Notes: generated by a model from the letters alone, not told the origin. Shown: positions 34,721-43,530, counted from the stretch's first letter. The stretch is DNA of 64,000 nucleotides from Albidovulum sp. (GCA_020637635.1 JACKKB010000003.1:492987-556986), one strand, 5' to 3'. Made by a program: numbers and translations.

Positions 34721-35514
34721 GCCACCTGCTTCGCAAGCCCCTCGGAACGCATGGCAAGGTCCACGAGATCACGCCCGCTTCGGCCGGCTGGCGCTACGTG
34801 GGCTTTTCGCTTTACCGGCTCCGCACGGGCGAGACGGCGACCGAAGCGACCGGGGACCGCGAGGCGATCCTCGTTCTGGTCGAGGGCAAGGCCAGGGTCA
34901 ATGCGGCCGGAAAGGACTGGGGCACGATCGGCGACCGGATGGACATCTTCGAGAAGACGCCGCCGCATTGCCTCTACGTGCCGAACGGGCAGGACTGGCG
35001 TGCGACCGCAGCGACGGACTGCGTGATTGCCGTCTGCACGGCGCCCGCGAGCGGCGGACATGAGGCGCGGCGCATCGGCCCCGAGGGCATCGCGCTTGCC
35101 GAGCGCGGCAAGGGCACCAACACCCGCTACATCAACAATATCGCGATGGAGGCCGAGGACTACTGCGACAGCCTTCTCGTGACCGAGGTCTTCACCCCCG
35201 CGGGCCACTGGTCATCCTACCCGAGCCATCGCCACGACGAGGACGACTTTCCGCGGATCACCTATCTCGAGGAAACCTACTACCACCGCCTGAAACCGGC
35301 ACAGGGTTTCGGCTTCCAGCGCGTCTATGCCGAGGACGGCACGCTCGATGAGACGATGGCGGTCGCGGACGGCGACGTTGTCCTCGTCCCGCGCGGCCAC
35401 CATCCCTGCGGTGCGCCCTACGGGTTCGAGATGTATTACCTGAACGTCATGGCGGGTCCCCTGCGCAAATGGCGCTTCCAGCCCGATCCCGCGGTCGCCC
35501 ACCTGATGACCTAA
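34717..35514 (+). CDS. iolB: 5-deoxy-glucuronate isomerase
   Basis: IolB converts 5-deoxyglucuronate to 5-dehydro-2-deoxygluconate, the IolC substrate. The 265-residue bicupin carries metal ligands in SYPSHRHDEDDFPR and a later YYHRLKP. It is the last gene of the operon; after it come about 100 bp with no gene before tRNA-Thr. No iolA or mmsA follows, so malonate semialdehyde oxidation must be encoded elsewhere. Confidence 0.95.
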   Translation: MSHLLRKPLGTHGKVHEITPASAGWRYVGFSLYRLRTGETATEATGDREAILVLVEGKARVNAAGKDWGTIGDRMDIFEKTPPHCLYVPNGQDWRATAATDCVIAVCTAPASGGHEARRIGPEGIALAERGKGTNTRYINNIAMEAEDYCDSLLVTEVFTPAGHWSSYPSHRHDEDDFPRITYLEETYYHRLKPAQGFGFQRVYAEDGTLDETMAVADGDVVLVPRGHHPCGAPYGFEMYYLNVMAGPLRKWRFQPDPAVAHLMT

Positions 35515-35615
35515 CCCCCGATGGCGCAAGCCGGCGAGCGTCCGTGCCGCCGGAGCGGTTCACCCCGGTCGGGGCCTCCCGATCCTCGGAATTTAATGCA
35601 GGGCTGTCGGAGGCG

Positions 35616-35691
35616 TGGTGCCGGTGAAGGGACTCGAACCCCCGACCCCATCATTACGAATGACGTGCTCTACCAGCTGAGCTACACCGGC
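35616..35691 (-). tRNA. tRNA-Thr (anticodon CGT)
   Basis: A 76-base cloverleaf on the minus strand has acceptor GCCGGTG/CACCGGC, a D-arm AGCTCAGCTGGTAGAGC, an anticodon loop TTCGTAA, a T-loop GTTCGAGTC and an encoded CCA. It decodes ACG. Confidence 0.97.
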
Positions 35692-35768
35692 ACGCTTCCT
35701 TCTTGCGGGCCCTGAAATGGCCCCACTCGTTACCCTGCGCCGGATGCAGGTGGCGCCGGCGCCCGTGC

Positions 35769-35797
35769 CGTATAGCCCTGCGCGTATGGCTTTTCAA
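35769..35797 (-). promoter_or_regulatory. Putative promoter of tRNA-Thr
   Basis: On the minus strand, TTGAAA (35797-35792) and TATACG (35774-35769) are exactly 17 bases apart, about 75 bp before the mature tRNA end. The 35692-35903 gap otherwise shows nothing. Confidence 0.6.
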
Positions 35798-35903
35798 GCA
35801 CTCATGCCACGGCGGATCGGCAGCGGCTGCGGGCCGGCAACAGGCTGAATGGAAACCGGTTTCGCGGCGCGCGGGCGGCCCGGCCGCGCCGCGCGGCCTG
35901 TTC

Positions 35904-37415
35904 TCAGGAGGCGTCGTCCTGCGCCTTCCGTCCGATGTTCTCGTCGAGAATCATGCCGGTCTCGGCGGTCGCATCCGCCGGCGCCGGGTCTGACACCTCC
36001 ATCCCGGTGTCCGATGCGTCATGCACTTCGGGCGCCGGGTCGCTGCCGACGATCATCGGCAACATTTCGGCTCCGTTCGGAAGCGACATCGCCGGGCGCG
36101 GCGGCTCCTTCCAGCTCAGCGTATCGAAACCGCCGCAATTGTCGCAGACAGGGCCCCAGTCCGCATGGACATGGTGGCAGTTGTCGCAGACCCACTGCGG
36201 CCCGCGGCTTGCCGTGAGTGCGCGTGTCAGCCAGCCTCGGACGATGCTGTCGCTTTCGCCTTCGCCGCGCGAAATCGCAGCCATGATGGCAAGCGTGCGC
36301 GCTGTCGGGTGCGTCGTGTGCAGATCGCCGATCGCTCGCCGCGCCGAGGGAAAATCCTCGGCGGCGATATTCAGCTCGGCGCGCAGGAGCCGGGTTTCCT
36401 CGTCGTCCGGTGCCGCGGCCATGAGCGGCGCGAAGCGCTTCAGCCGCGCCACCGGCGTCTCGTCGGGATCGATCGCCGCAAAGGCCGCGGCAAGATCGGG
36501 ATGTGGCCGCATCTGCCAGGCCTTGCGCAGCACTCGCGCGGCATATTTCGGCTTGCCGTTGCGGACGTAGCCATCGGCGGCAAGGACGGCGGCCGGAATG
36601 AGATCGGGCGACATCTTGTTGGCCGCGATCGCCGCCTCGCGCGCCTCGATCGTGGCGGTTTCGTCCGTGATCGCCTTGGCCTCCTGCAGCGCCAGCACCG
36701 CATCGCGTCGCTTGTAGACGTCGCGTGGCAGCAGCCCCTGCTTCAGCTTGGCCCCGAGAACCTTGCGTGCGCCCTGCCAGTCGCCGGTCTCGGCCTGCAG
36801 TTTCAGAAGCGTGTCCTGAACTTCCTCGTGGCGCGGCTTGAGCGCGAAGGCGGTCTGCGCGAGCTTGAGTGCGGTCTCGGTCTCGCCCTCGGCGACCTTC
36901 TGCTTCATGAGCCCGCGAACGCCGACGAACCGCGTGCGTTCATCGCCGAGCAACCGCTTGTAGGCCTCGGTCGCGCGACGGGTGTCCCCGCCCGCCTCGG
37001 CGGCCTGCGCCGTTAGCAGGTTGGTCAGTTCCGGCTTGTTCAGATACTTTTCCGCCCTGGTCGCCTGAGACATCGCGAGCTTGGCCTCGCCCGAGGCGAG
37101 CGACATCATCGCATCGGCAAGCGCCCGATAGCCCTTCTGTTCCCGGTTGCGGTCGAAATGGCGGCTGAGTGCAGTCTCGTCGCCGTTCAGGAAGCGCACG
37201 AGTGCGCCAAGCAGGCCGAGGATTCTCAGCAGGAGCCAGAAGGCGAGAAGCCCGACCAGCAGCGCGACCACCGCCTGCACCGGCCCGAGGGTGAATTCGG
37301 TATTCGCGATCGCGACCCGGATCCCGGGTCCACTCGCCGCGAGGTGATCGGCCAGCAGGGCGACCGCAGCGACGAAAACCACGAAGATAGCGATCTTGAG
37401 AAAGGACCAGATCAT
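35904..37415 (-). CDS. hemY: HemY-domain TPR membrane protein
   Basis: The 503-residue protein has two N-terminal membrane helices (residues 3-25 and 44-68) and then a HemY_N/tetratricopeptide helical region to about residue 400. It belongs to the alpha/gamma-proteobacterial 'HemY' of the hemD locus, not protoporphyrinogen oxidase, and its biochemical role is unsettled. A feature worth noting is a C-terminal zinc-ribbon-like pair (CDNCHH, then CDNCGG near residues 415-435) followed by a Pro/Asp-rich tail. It lies 6 bp behind the mitofilin gene. Confidence 0.88.
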   Translation of the reverse strand: MIWSFLKIAIFVVFVAAVALLADHLAASGPGIRVAIANTEFTLGPVQAVVALLVGLLAFWLLLRILGLLGALVRFLNGDETALSRHFDRNREQKGYRALADAMMSLASGEAKLAMSQATRAEKYLNKPELTNLLTAQAAEAGGDTRRATEAYKRLLGDERTRFVGVRGLMKQKVAEGETETALKLAQTAFALKPRHEEVQDTLLKLQAETGDWQGARKVLGAKLKQGLLPRDVYKRRDAVLALQEAKAITDETATIEAREAAIAANKMSPDLIPAAVLAADGYVRNGKPKYAARVLRKAWQMRPHPDLAAAFAAIDPDETPVARLKRFAPLMAAAPDDEETRLLRAELNIAAEDFPSARRAIGDLHTTHPTARTLAIMAAISRGEGESDSIVRGWLTRALTASRGPQWVCDNCHHVHADWGPVCDNCGGFDTLSWKEPPRPAMSLPNGAEMLPMIVGSDPAPEVHDASDTGMEVSDPAPADATAETGMILDENIGRKAQDDAS

Positions 37416-37421
37416 TGTTGG

Positions 37422-38831
37422 CTACTCCAGCTCGGCCGCGAGGGCTGTGATCGCCTTGGTAGCGTCGAGGCGCCGCTGGGCAAGGGCGGTCCATTCCGCC
37501 ATCCGACTCTGCCCGGCCTCGGGCAATTTGCCGATCTCGGCAATCGCGGTTGCGAGATCGCCGCCGCGCAAGGCCCCCTCGGCGCGCGACAGAATTGCGT
37601 CGGCATCATCGCCGGCGCGGGGCGTCAGCGACCGGGCGCCGCTCTGCGTGCGCAGGAAGGCGGCGAACCGGTCCCAGCCGTTACCCTGCGATGTCGTCGC
37701 CTTGAGCGAGGCGGCCAGCGCGCCGCGCGCCGCGGTGGGAAAGCCGAGCTGCAACGCCGCGAGGGTCGGCACCCCCTGCGCCTGATCCGCAAGCCCCCCG
37801 GGGATATCGAACCCGGCGGCGCGGATCTCGTCGAGTGCGGTTCCAAAGGCACTGCCGGTATCCACCGCGGCGCGGACCCGGGTGAGCCCGGCACGCGCCG
37901 CGCTCACGGCGGCATCCTCTGCGGCCTTGGTGCGCTCGGCGTTGAGCTCGGCCCTGGCGGCCTCGATCTCCTGCGTGATTGTCTCGGACGATGCCTGGAT
38001 CTGCGCCTTGGCGGCCTTGGCCTCGTCGCGCTGTTGCTGAATCTCGTTGCGCAGGGCCGCCATCTCGCGCCCATAGGCCTCAAGCGCGCTCGCCGATGCC
38101 TCGCCACTTGCGGCGGGGCGCTTCTCAAGCGCGGCAAGGCGCCCGTCGAGCGCGGTCAACGCATCGCCGAGGCGCGACATCTGGCTCTCGATCCCGTCGA
38201 TCCGCTGACCGAGCGCATCTAGGCTGCGCGTGGTCTCTTCGGCCGCCGCCGCCTGGGCAGCCGCGACACTTTCGGTCGAGGGCGCCGCGCCGATCTTCTT
38301 CAACTCGCCGCTGAGCCCCGCGATCAACCCCTTCTGCGCGTCGAGCGCTTCCGAAAGCACGCCGAGACGGGGATCGGCGGGCGGGGTCCAGACCCTGGGC
38401 AGAACATAGAAGGCGGCCGCGGCACCGAGCCCGGCAGCAACGACGCCGCCAAGGAGCGGTCCGACAAGCCCGCCGCGGCGCGGCGGCGCGGCCGGGGCCA
38501 CGGCGGTCGGCGGGTGCCGGATTGTCTCGGGCAGCGGCTCCGGTTTCGGCTCGGCGGCAGCGCCAGTCTCGTCCGCCGGCGGCTCGAGCGCGCTTTCCTC
38601 TGAGGACGCATCGCCGCGCGTGTCGCTGCTCGTTGCTTCGGTCGTGACGGTGGCGGCCTCCACGACCTCCTCGGCAGGGCCGACCTCCGTTGCGGTGTCA
38701 TCCGGCGCGGTGTCGTCCGGCGCGGATGTCACGCCGGCCTCGCCGACTGTCTCGGCAGGTTCCTCTCGGGCCCGGTCCGCAGCTGCCTTGGCTCTGGATG
38801 CCGCCGTGCCGGTCTTGCGCACTCTCGCCAC
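37422..38831 (-). CDS. Mitofilin/Mic60-like inner-membrane protein
   Basis: The product of about 469 residues has a basic cytoplasmic N-terminus, a long acidic Ala/Pro/Thr-rich stretch (to about residue 115), one membrane helix (GGVVAAGLGAAAAFYVLP), a coiled coil (about 165-290) and a C-terminal mitofilin-like helical domain. Alphaproteobacterial Mic60 relatives in the hemD-hemY locus shape intracytoplasmic membranes. The GTG at 38831 is preceded by GAGGAG; an ATG 21 bp upstream overlaps that site and is less likely. Confidence 0.85.
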   Translation of the reverse strand: MARVRKTGTAASRAKAAADRAREEPAETVGEAGVTSAPDDTAPDDTATEVGPAEEVVEAATVTTEATSSDTRGDASSEESALEPPADETGAAAEPKPEPLPETIRHPPTAVAPAAPPRRGGLVGPLLGGVVAAGLGAAAAFYVLPRVWTPPADPRLGVLSEALDAQKGLIAGLSGELKKIGAAPSTESVAAAQAAAAEETTRSLDALGQRIDGIESQMSRLGDALTALDGRLAALEKRPAASGEASASALEAYGREMAALRNEIQQQRDEAKAAKAQIQASSETITQEIEAARAELNAERTKAAEDAAVSAARAGLTRVRAAVDTGSAFGTALDEIRAAGFDIPGGLADQAQGVPTLAALQLGFPTAARGALAASLKATTSQGNGWDRFAAFLRTQSGARSLTPRAGDDADAILSRAEGALRGGDLATAIAEIGKLPEAGQSRMAEWTALAQRRLDATKAITALAAELE

Positions 38832-38913
38832 AGATCGCTCCTCTTTGACCATTCGCGCACCGGTGGGGATTCCCTTGACCCCAAGCCCACTCTAGTGACC
38901 ACACCCGATCCCC

Positions 38914-39639
38914 TCAACCCGTGTTGCCTGCGTCAATGAGCGCCACGAGCGCCGCGAGCATGCCATCCGCATCCGGCGACGGCGCAATCGCGCGGCGCCG
39001 AACGGGCAGCCCGAAGGCCGCGCCGGCCGCGGTGCTGATCGCGGCCAGCAGAAGCGGCGCCTGCGCTCCGGCGAGTGCCGCGGCGGCGCGCAGAGAGGAG
39101 CGTGGCGAGAAAAGCGGCAGCAGCACCGGGTCTGCCCCCCGCAAGAGCACCTGCGCCGCCTCATCGGGAGCCCGCGCAAGCTGCTCGTAGACGACGACGG
39201 AAACCGTGTCTCTTCCGGCCGAAACGAGCGCTCCGGCGATATCGAAGGCGATCTCGGCTCCGCGCGGATGAAGGAATCGTGTCTCGGGTGCCTCTCGCAG
39301 GATGCGGTCTGCGAGCGCGCGCCCGGTGCCGGCACCCTCCAGGGCATCGAACCCTGCACGCCGCGCGGCGGCGGCCGTCGCAGGTCCGACGCACCAGGCG
39401 CGGCGCCCCGTGGCACCGTCCTGCCGGGCGAAGGCCCTGACGGCGTTGACCGAGGTGAAGATCAGATCGCGCCCGTCGCGCTCCGCCGCCCGCAAATCGA
39501 AGGGCAGGAAGCGAATTTCGGTCAAGGGCGCGATCAGGACCGGCCAGTCCGCGCCAAACCGCTCGCGAAACTTCGCCTCGAACCGGGCTGACGGCTCGGC
39601 CGGGCGGGTCAGGAGCAGCGTTGGGCGAGCGGCACGCAC
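38914..39639 (-). CDS. hemD: Uroporphyrinogen-III synthase
   Basis: HemD closes hydroxymethylbilane to uroporphyrinogen III in haem, bacteriochlorophyll and cobalamin synthesis. The 241-residue protein starts LLLTRPAEPSARF and shows the loosely conserved HemD blocks FTSVNAVRAFA and FLHPRGAEI, then YEQLARAP. The GTG at 39639 is the only start giving family length. It is the first gene of hemD-mitofilin-hemY and diverges from tsaD; hemC, often next to hemD in alphaproteobacteria, is absent here. Confidence 0.9.
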   Translation of the reverse strand: MRAARPTLLLTRPAEPSARFEAKFRERFGADWPVLIAPLTEIRFLPFDLRAAERDGRDLIFTSVNAVRAFARQDGATGRRAWCVGPATAAAARRAGFDALEGAGTGRALADRILREAPETRFLHPRGAEIAFDIAGALVSAGRDTVSVVVYEQLARAPDEAAQVLLRGADPVLLPLFSPRSSLRAAAALAGAQAPLLLAAISTAAGAAFGLPVRRRAIAPSPDADGMLAALVALIDAGNTG

Positions 39640-39675
39640 GGCGACCCCGGGATTGTCTGGCTGTGCCCACGGTGT

Positions 39676-39693
39676 TACCTGCCATGGCAGGTA
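39676..39693. promoter_or_regulatory. Perfect 18-bp palindrome between hemD and tsaD
   Basis: TACCTGCCATGGCAGGTA is fully self-complementary and lies in the 70-bp gap between two divergent genes, 16 bp before the tsaD start. It may be an operator; no regulator is evident. Confidence 0.45.
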
Positions 39694-39709
39694 TCTGCAA
39701 CCGGCGGCC

Positions 39710-40804
39710 ATGGGCGACACGATCACGATCCTCGGACTGGAATCGAGCTGCGACGACACCGCCGCCGCCGTCGTCCGGCTGTCCGCCGGGAAGGCTCGGA
39801 TCCTCTCCTCGGTCATCATCGGCCAGACCGCGTTGCATGCTCCCTTTGGCGGCGTCGTTCCGGAGATCGCCGCCCGCGCCCATGCCGAGAAGATCGATCT
39901 CTGCGTCGAGCGTGCGCTGTCCGAGGCAGCCTGCGATCTGGCCGGTCTCGACGCAATCGCGGTAACATCCGGGCCCGGGCTCATTGGCGGCGTTCTTGCC
40001 GGTGTCATGTGCGCCCGCGGAATCGCTGCCGCGACCGGTCTTCCGCTCATCGGCATCAACCATCTCGCGGGTCACGCGCTCACGCCCCGGATGACCGACG
40101 GGCTTGGCTTTCCCTATCTGATGCTTCTTGTCTCGGGCGGGCACTGCCAGTTTCTGATCGTCGAGGCGCCCGACCGCTTCTCCCGGCTTGGCGGCACGAT
40201 CGACGATGCCCCCGGCGAAGCCTTCGACAAGATCGCCAAGATCCTGGGCCTGCCGCAGCCCGGGGGGCCCGCCGTCGAAGCCGAGGCCAGGCGCGGCACT
40301 GCGGATCGTTTCGGATTTCCGCGGCCCCTTCTTGATCGCGCCGGCTGCGATCTGTCCTTCTCCGGCCTCAAGACGGCGGTGCTGAGGGCACGCGACGCGG
40401 TCGTCGCCGAAAAGGGCGGCATCACCGAAACCGACCGCGCCGACCTTTGCGCCGGCTTTCAGGCCGCCGTTGCCGATGTGCTGGTCGAGAAGTCGCGCCG
40501 CGCACTGGAGAGCTATCTGTCGTCGAGCCCGGCCGAACCGGCGCTGGCCGTGGCCGGTGGCGTGGCGGCGAACCGGACGATCCGGGACCGGCTGTCCGAG
40601 CTCTGCCACGAGCGCGGGGTGCGGTTCGTCGCGCCGCCGCTCGCGCTTTGCACCGACAATGCGGCGATGATCGCCTGGGCGGGGATCGAGCGGCTGCGGA
40701 TCGGCTCTGTCGAGCCGGGCGACCTCGTGGCGCGGCCGCGCTGGCCGCTCGACGAGCGGCGCCCGGCAATTCTGGGCAGTGGCAAGAAGGGAGCGAAGGC
40801 ATGA
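39710..40804 (+). CDS. tsaD: tRNA N6-threonylcarbamoyladenosine transferase TsaD
   Basis: TsaD (Kae1/Gcp family) transfers the threonylcarbamoyl group to A37 of tRNA with TsaB and TsaE. The 364-residue product begins ILGLESSCDDTAAA. The metal-binding histidines are in INHLAGHAL near residue 120, preceded by TSGPGLIGG, and a late GGVAANRTIR follows. The ATG at 39710 gives the family N-terminus. Its stop overlaps gpsA (ATGA). Confidence 0.97.
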   Translation: MGDTITILGLESSCDDTAAAVVRLSAGKARILSSVIIGQTALHAPFGGVVPEIAARAHAEKIDLCVERALSEAACDLAGLDAIAVTSGPGLIGGVLAGVMCARGIAAATGLPLIGINHLAGHALTPRMTDGLGFPYLMLLVSGGHCQFLIVEAPDRFSRLGGTIDDAPGEAFDKIAKILGLPQPGGPAVEAEARRGTADRFGFPRPLLDRAGCDLSFSGLKTAVLRARDAVVAEKGGITETDRADLCAGFQAAVADVLVEKSRRALESYLSSSPAEPALAVAGGVAANRTIRDRLSELCHERGVRFVAPPLALCTDNAAMIAWAGIERLRIGSVEPGDLVARPRWPLDERRPAILGSGKKGAKA

Positions 40805-41766
40805 GGATCGCGGTTCTGGGCGCCGGCGCTTTTGGCACCGCACTCGCCATCGCGCTGGCCGCCGAGGGCGCACCGGTCGGGCTTTGGTGCCGGAGCCCCG
40901 AGGCCGCGCGCGCAATCGCCGCCGGGCGTGAGAACCGCGCCCGGCTGCCTGGCGCAATCCTGCCCGAAAGCGTCTCTGTTTCAGCCGAAGATGATCTTTT
41001 CGCGGAAGCCGGGATCCTGCTTCTGGCCGTGCCGATGCAACAACTCGCGGGCTTTCTGGAAACCCGGTCCGGCGCGCTCGGCCGGCGAAAGCTGGTCGCC
41101 TGCGCCAAGGGGATCGACCTCGCGACCGGGCAGGGACCAACTTCGCTCATCGCCGCCGCCTGCCCCGATGCGACGGCGGCGGTCCTGACCGGGCCGAGCT
41201 TTGCGCAGGACATCGCCACCGGCCTGCCCACGGCGCTGACGCTCGCCTGCCGCGATGATGGCGACGGCGCCCGCCTGCAGGCAGCGCTCGCGACCGCCGT
41301 GCTCCGGCTCTACCGCACCGACGACGTGACCGGCGCCGAGCTTGGTGGTGCCCTCAAGAACGTCATTGCCATCGCCGCGGGCGTGGTGACCGGCGCCCGG
41401 CTTGGCGACAGCGCCCGCGCCGCGCTCATGACGCGCGGCTTCGCCGAGATGAACCGGATCGCGCTCGCGCTCGGCGCGCGCGCCGAAACGCTTGCCGGCC
41501 TCTCCGGGCTCGGCGATCTGGTGCTCACCTGCACCTCGCCGAAATCGCGCAACTTCGCCTTCGGCCACGCGCTTGGTTCCGGCACGGCCTTCGACCCGGA
41601 GATCACCGTCGAGGGTGTCGCGACGGCCCGCGCGGCGATCGCTCTTGCGCGGCACCACGGGCTTGACCTGCCGGTTGCCACGATGGTTGCGGCGCTCGCC
41701 GAGCGCAGGATCGCCGTTGAAGAGGCTATGACAACCCTCCTTTCCCGCCCCTTGAAGAAGGAATGA
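40801..41766 (+). CDS. gpsA: Glycerol-3-phosphate dehydrogenase [NAD(P)+]
   Basis: GpsA reduces DHAP to sn-glycerol-3-phosphate for phospholipid synthesis. The 321-residue protein has GAGAFGTALA at the N-terminus, CAKGID near residue 100, GPSFAQDIA, and the catalytic-lysine block GGALKNVIAIA. The tsaD-gpsA-yciI-EVE genes overlap or abut throughout, a conserved alphaproteobacterial order. Confidence 0.97.
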   Translation: MRIAVLGAGAFGTALAIALAAEGAPVGLWCRSPEAARAIAAGRENRARLPGAILPESVSVSAEDDLFAEAGILLLAVPMQQLAGFLETRSGALGRRKLVACAKGIDLATGQGPTSLIAAACPDATAAVLTGPSFAQDIATGLPTALTLACRDDGDGARLQAALATAVLRLYRTDDVTGAELGGALKNVIAIAAGVVTGARLGDSARAALMTRGFAEMNRIALALGARAETLAGLSGLGDLVLTCTSPKSRNFAFGHALGSGTAFDPEITVEGVATARAAIALARHHGLDLPVATMVAALAERRIAVEEAMTTLLSRPLKKE

Positions 41767-42038
41767 CCATGCTTTGTGCCGTGATCTGCCGCGACAAGCC
41801 CGGCCATCTGCCGATACGCCTTGAGAACCGCGCCGCCCATCTGGCCTATATCGAGGCGACCGGCATCGTGGCGATGGCCGGCCCGCTCATCGAGCGGGGC
41901 GACATGTGCGGCTCGCTCGTCATTCTCGATGCCGAGAGCCTCGGCGCCGGCGAGGCCTGGGCGGCGGGCGACCCCTATGCCAAGGCGGGCCTTTTCGAAA
42001 GCGTCACGGTGACCGAATGGAAGAAGGTGATCGGCTGA
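41763..42038 (+). CDS. YciI-family protein
   Basis: The 91-residue dimeric alpha/beta-barrel protein of the YciI type has the conserved His in LENRAAHLAYIE, an MAGPL strand and DPYAKAGLF. YciI-like proteins lack an agreed function; some have chlorohydrolase-like activity. Overlaps on both sides (ATGA with gpsA, TGATG with the EVE gene) show it is expressed with them. Confidence 0.9.
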   Translation: MTMLCAVICRDKPGHLPIRLENRAAHLAYIEATGIVAMAGPLIERGDMCGSLVILDAESLGAGEAWAAGDPYAKAGLFESVTVTEWKKVIG

Positions 42039-42451
42039 TGGCTTTCTGGCTTTTCAAATCCGAACCCGATGCCTGGAGCTGGGACCAGCAGGTCGCCAAG
42101 GGTGCGGCCGGCGAGGAATGGAACGGGGTGCGCAACTATCAGGCCCGCAACAACATGCGCGCCATGCAGATCGGCGATCTCGGCTTCTTCTATCATTCCA
42201 ATGTCGGCAAGGAGGTCGTCGGCATCGTCGAGGTCTGCGCGCTCAGCCATCCCGACAGCACCACCGACGACCCGCGCTGGGACTGCGTCGATATCCGGGC
42301 GGTGCGCCCGCTTCCCCGGCCGGTGACGCTGGAAGCGGCCAAGGCCGAGCCACGACTCGCCGGGATGGCGCTGGTGACCAACACCCGGCTATCGGTCCAG
42401 CCGGTGAGCCCGGAGGAATGGAGCGTCGTCTGCGAACTTGGCGGGCTGTAG
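42038..42451 (+). CDS. EVE (PUA-like) domain protein
   Basis: The 137-residue EVE-domain protein is a relative of human THYN1. Its characteristic blocks are FWLFKSEPDAWSW, GVRNYQARNNMR and LGFFYHS. EVE domains bind modified bases in DNA or RNA. It ends the tsaD operon; linkage to tRNA-modifying tsaD may be functional or only positional. Confidence 0.92.
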   Translation: MAFWLFKSEPDAWSWDQQVAKGAAGEEWNGVRNYQARNNMRAMQIGDLGFFYHSNVGKEVVGIVEVCALSHPDSTTDDPRWDCVDIRAVRPLPRPVTLEAAKAEPRLAGMALVTNTRLSVQPVSPEEWSVVCELGGL

Positions 42452-42522
42452 ACCCGGGCCCCTTGGAAGGACATAGTCTTGATGGTCGCGCCGGGCGACT
42501 CGGGACGAAGAAAGGATCGAGC

Positions 42523-42918
42523 ATGGGTATTCTCGCGGTTCTCGTCGCTGCGGCGGCATCGTGGATTCTCGGGGCGGCCTACTACATGGGGCTGGCCCGG
42601 CCGTGGATGGAGGCGGCTGGAATCGCGATGGACGAAAACGGCCGGCCCAAGGGAGGCGGCAGCCCGTTGCCCTTCGCCCTCTCCGCGCTCTGCATGATCC
42701 TCGTCGCCGGGATGATGCGTCACATCTTTCACGGCGCGGGGGTGTCGACAGTCGGTGCGGGACTGATCGGCGGCGCCGGTATCGGTCTCTTCTTCATCGC
42801 TCCCTGGATCATGATCAACAACGCCTATGCCATGCGCCCCTTCCGTCTCACGCTGATTGATGGCGGATATGCTGTGGCGGGCTGTGCCACGATCGGCGCG
42901 GTGCTGACACTCTTCTAG
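42523..42918 (+). CDS. DUF1761 membrane protein
   Basis: The 131-residue protein has four hydrophobic segments and the DUF1761 pattern: an N-terminal SWILGAAYYMGLARPWMEA, and a late WIMINNAYAMRP. Family function is unknown. The ATG at 42523 follows AAAGGA at a suitable distance. Confidence 0.85.
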   Translation: MGILAVLVAAAASWILGAAYYMGLARPWMEAAGIAMDENGRPKGGGSPLPFALSALCMILVAGMMRHIFHGAGVSTVGAGLIGGAGIGLFFIAPWIMINNAYAMRPFRLTLIDGGYAVAGCATIGAVLTLF

Positions 42919-42969
42919 TGCAGCCAAAGGCCTCGGCCTCGCCCGGCATGAAACGAGGCGGCGTCGGAG

Positions 42970-43530
42970 ATGCATGTGCCCGTTGTCCTCGATCATCCCG
43001 ATCCGACATCTTTCAGCGCCGCCGTTGCCCGGCACGTCATCGACGGTGCCGGCGCTGCGGGGCATTCCGTCGAACCGGCGGACCCGCAGGCCGAAGGCTT
43101 CGACCCCCGCTGGAGCCGCGCCGATATCGCAGCCGACAGGGGCGCCGCGGCCTCCGCCGATGTGAGGAAAGGGCAGGCCCGCATCGCCCGCGCCGACGCG
43201 ATCTGCCTGGCATTCCCGCTCTTCTGGTGGGGAATGCCGGCGATGATCAAGGGCCGGGTGGACCGCGTCTGGAACTGGGGCTGGACCGATGATCAGCAGG
43301 ATGAGCCCGAGCTTTCGCTGTAGCGCCAGCGATCGGGCCTTCTGTTGGCTCCGGCTGGTGCGCGCTCAGACGAGCAGGCCGCAAAGGGTCAACCGACCGC
43401 GCTCGAGGCGGCGTGGATCGACGGAACCCTCGGATAATTCGGGGTTTCACGCAAGCTGGAAGTATTCTGCGGCGCAAGCGGTTCACCCGCTCTCCTCGCG
43501 GCGTCGCGCCGCGTTGCGGGAGCGAAGCCA
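42970..43530 (+). pseudogene. NAD(P)H:quinone reductase-like flavodoxin-fold gene with two nonsense codons
   Basis: Residues 1-110 match the NQO/KefF-type flavodoxin fold (LDHPDPTSFS, then AFPLFWWGMPAMIKGRVDRVW). The expected C-terminal half continues in the same frame after a TAG at 43321: LLLAPAGARSD, then ALEAAWIDGTLG, a second stop TAA at 43435 where relatives have an aromatic residue, then FGVSRKLEVF. The reading frame is intact apart from the stops, so decay is recent. Beyond about 43530, up to the small RNA, I see no further gene. Confidence 0.72.

Noticed and set aside
38914..39709. Missing hemC between hemD and tsaD
   Set aside because: Absence next to hemD does not mean absence from the genome; hemC is found elsewhere in several Rhodobacteraceae.
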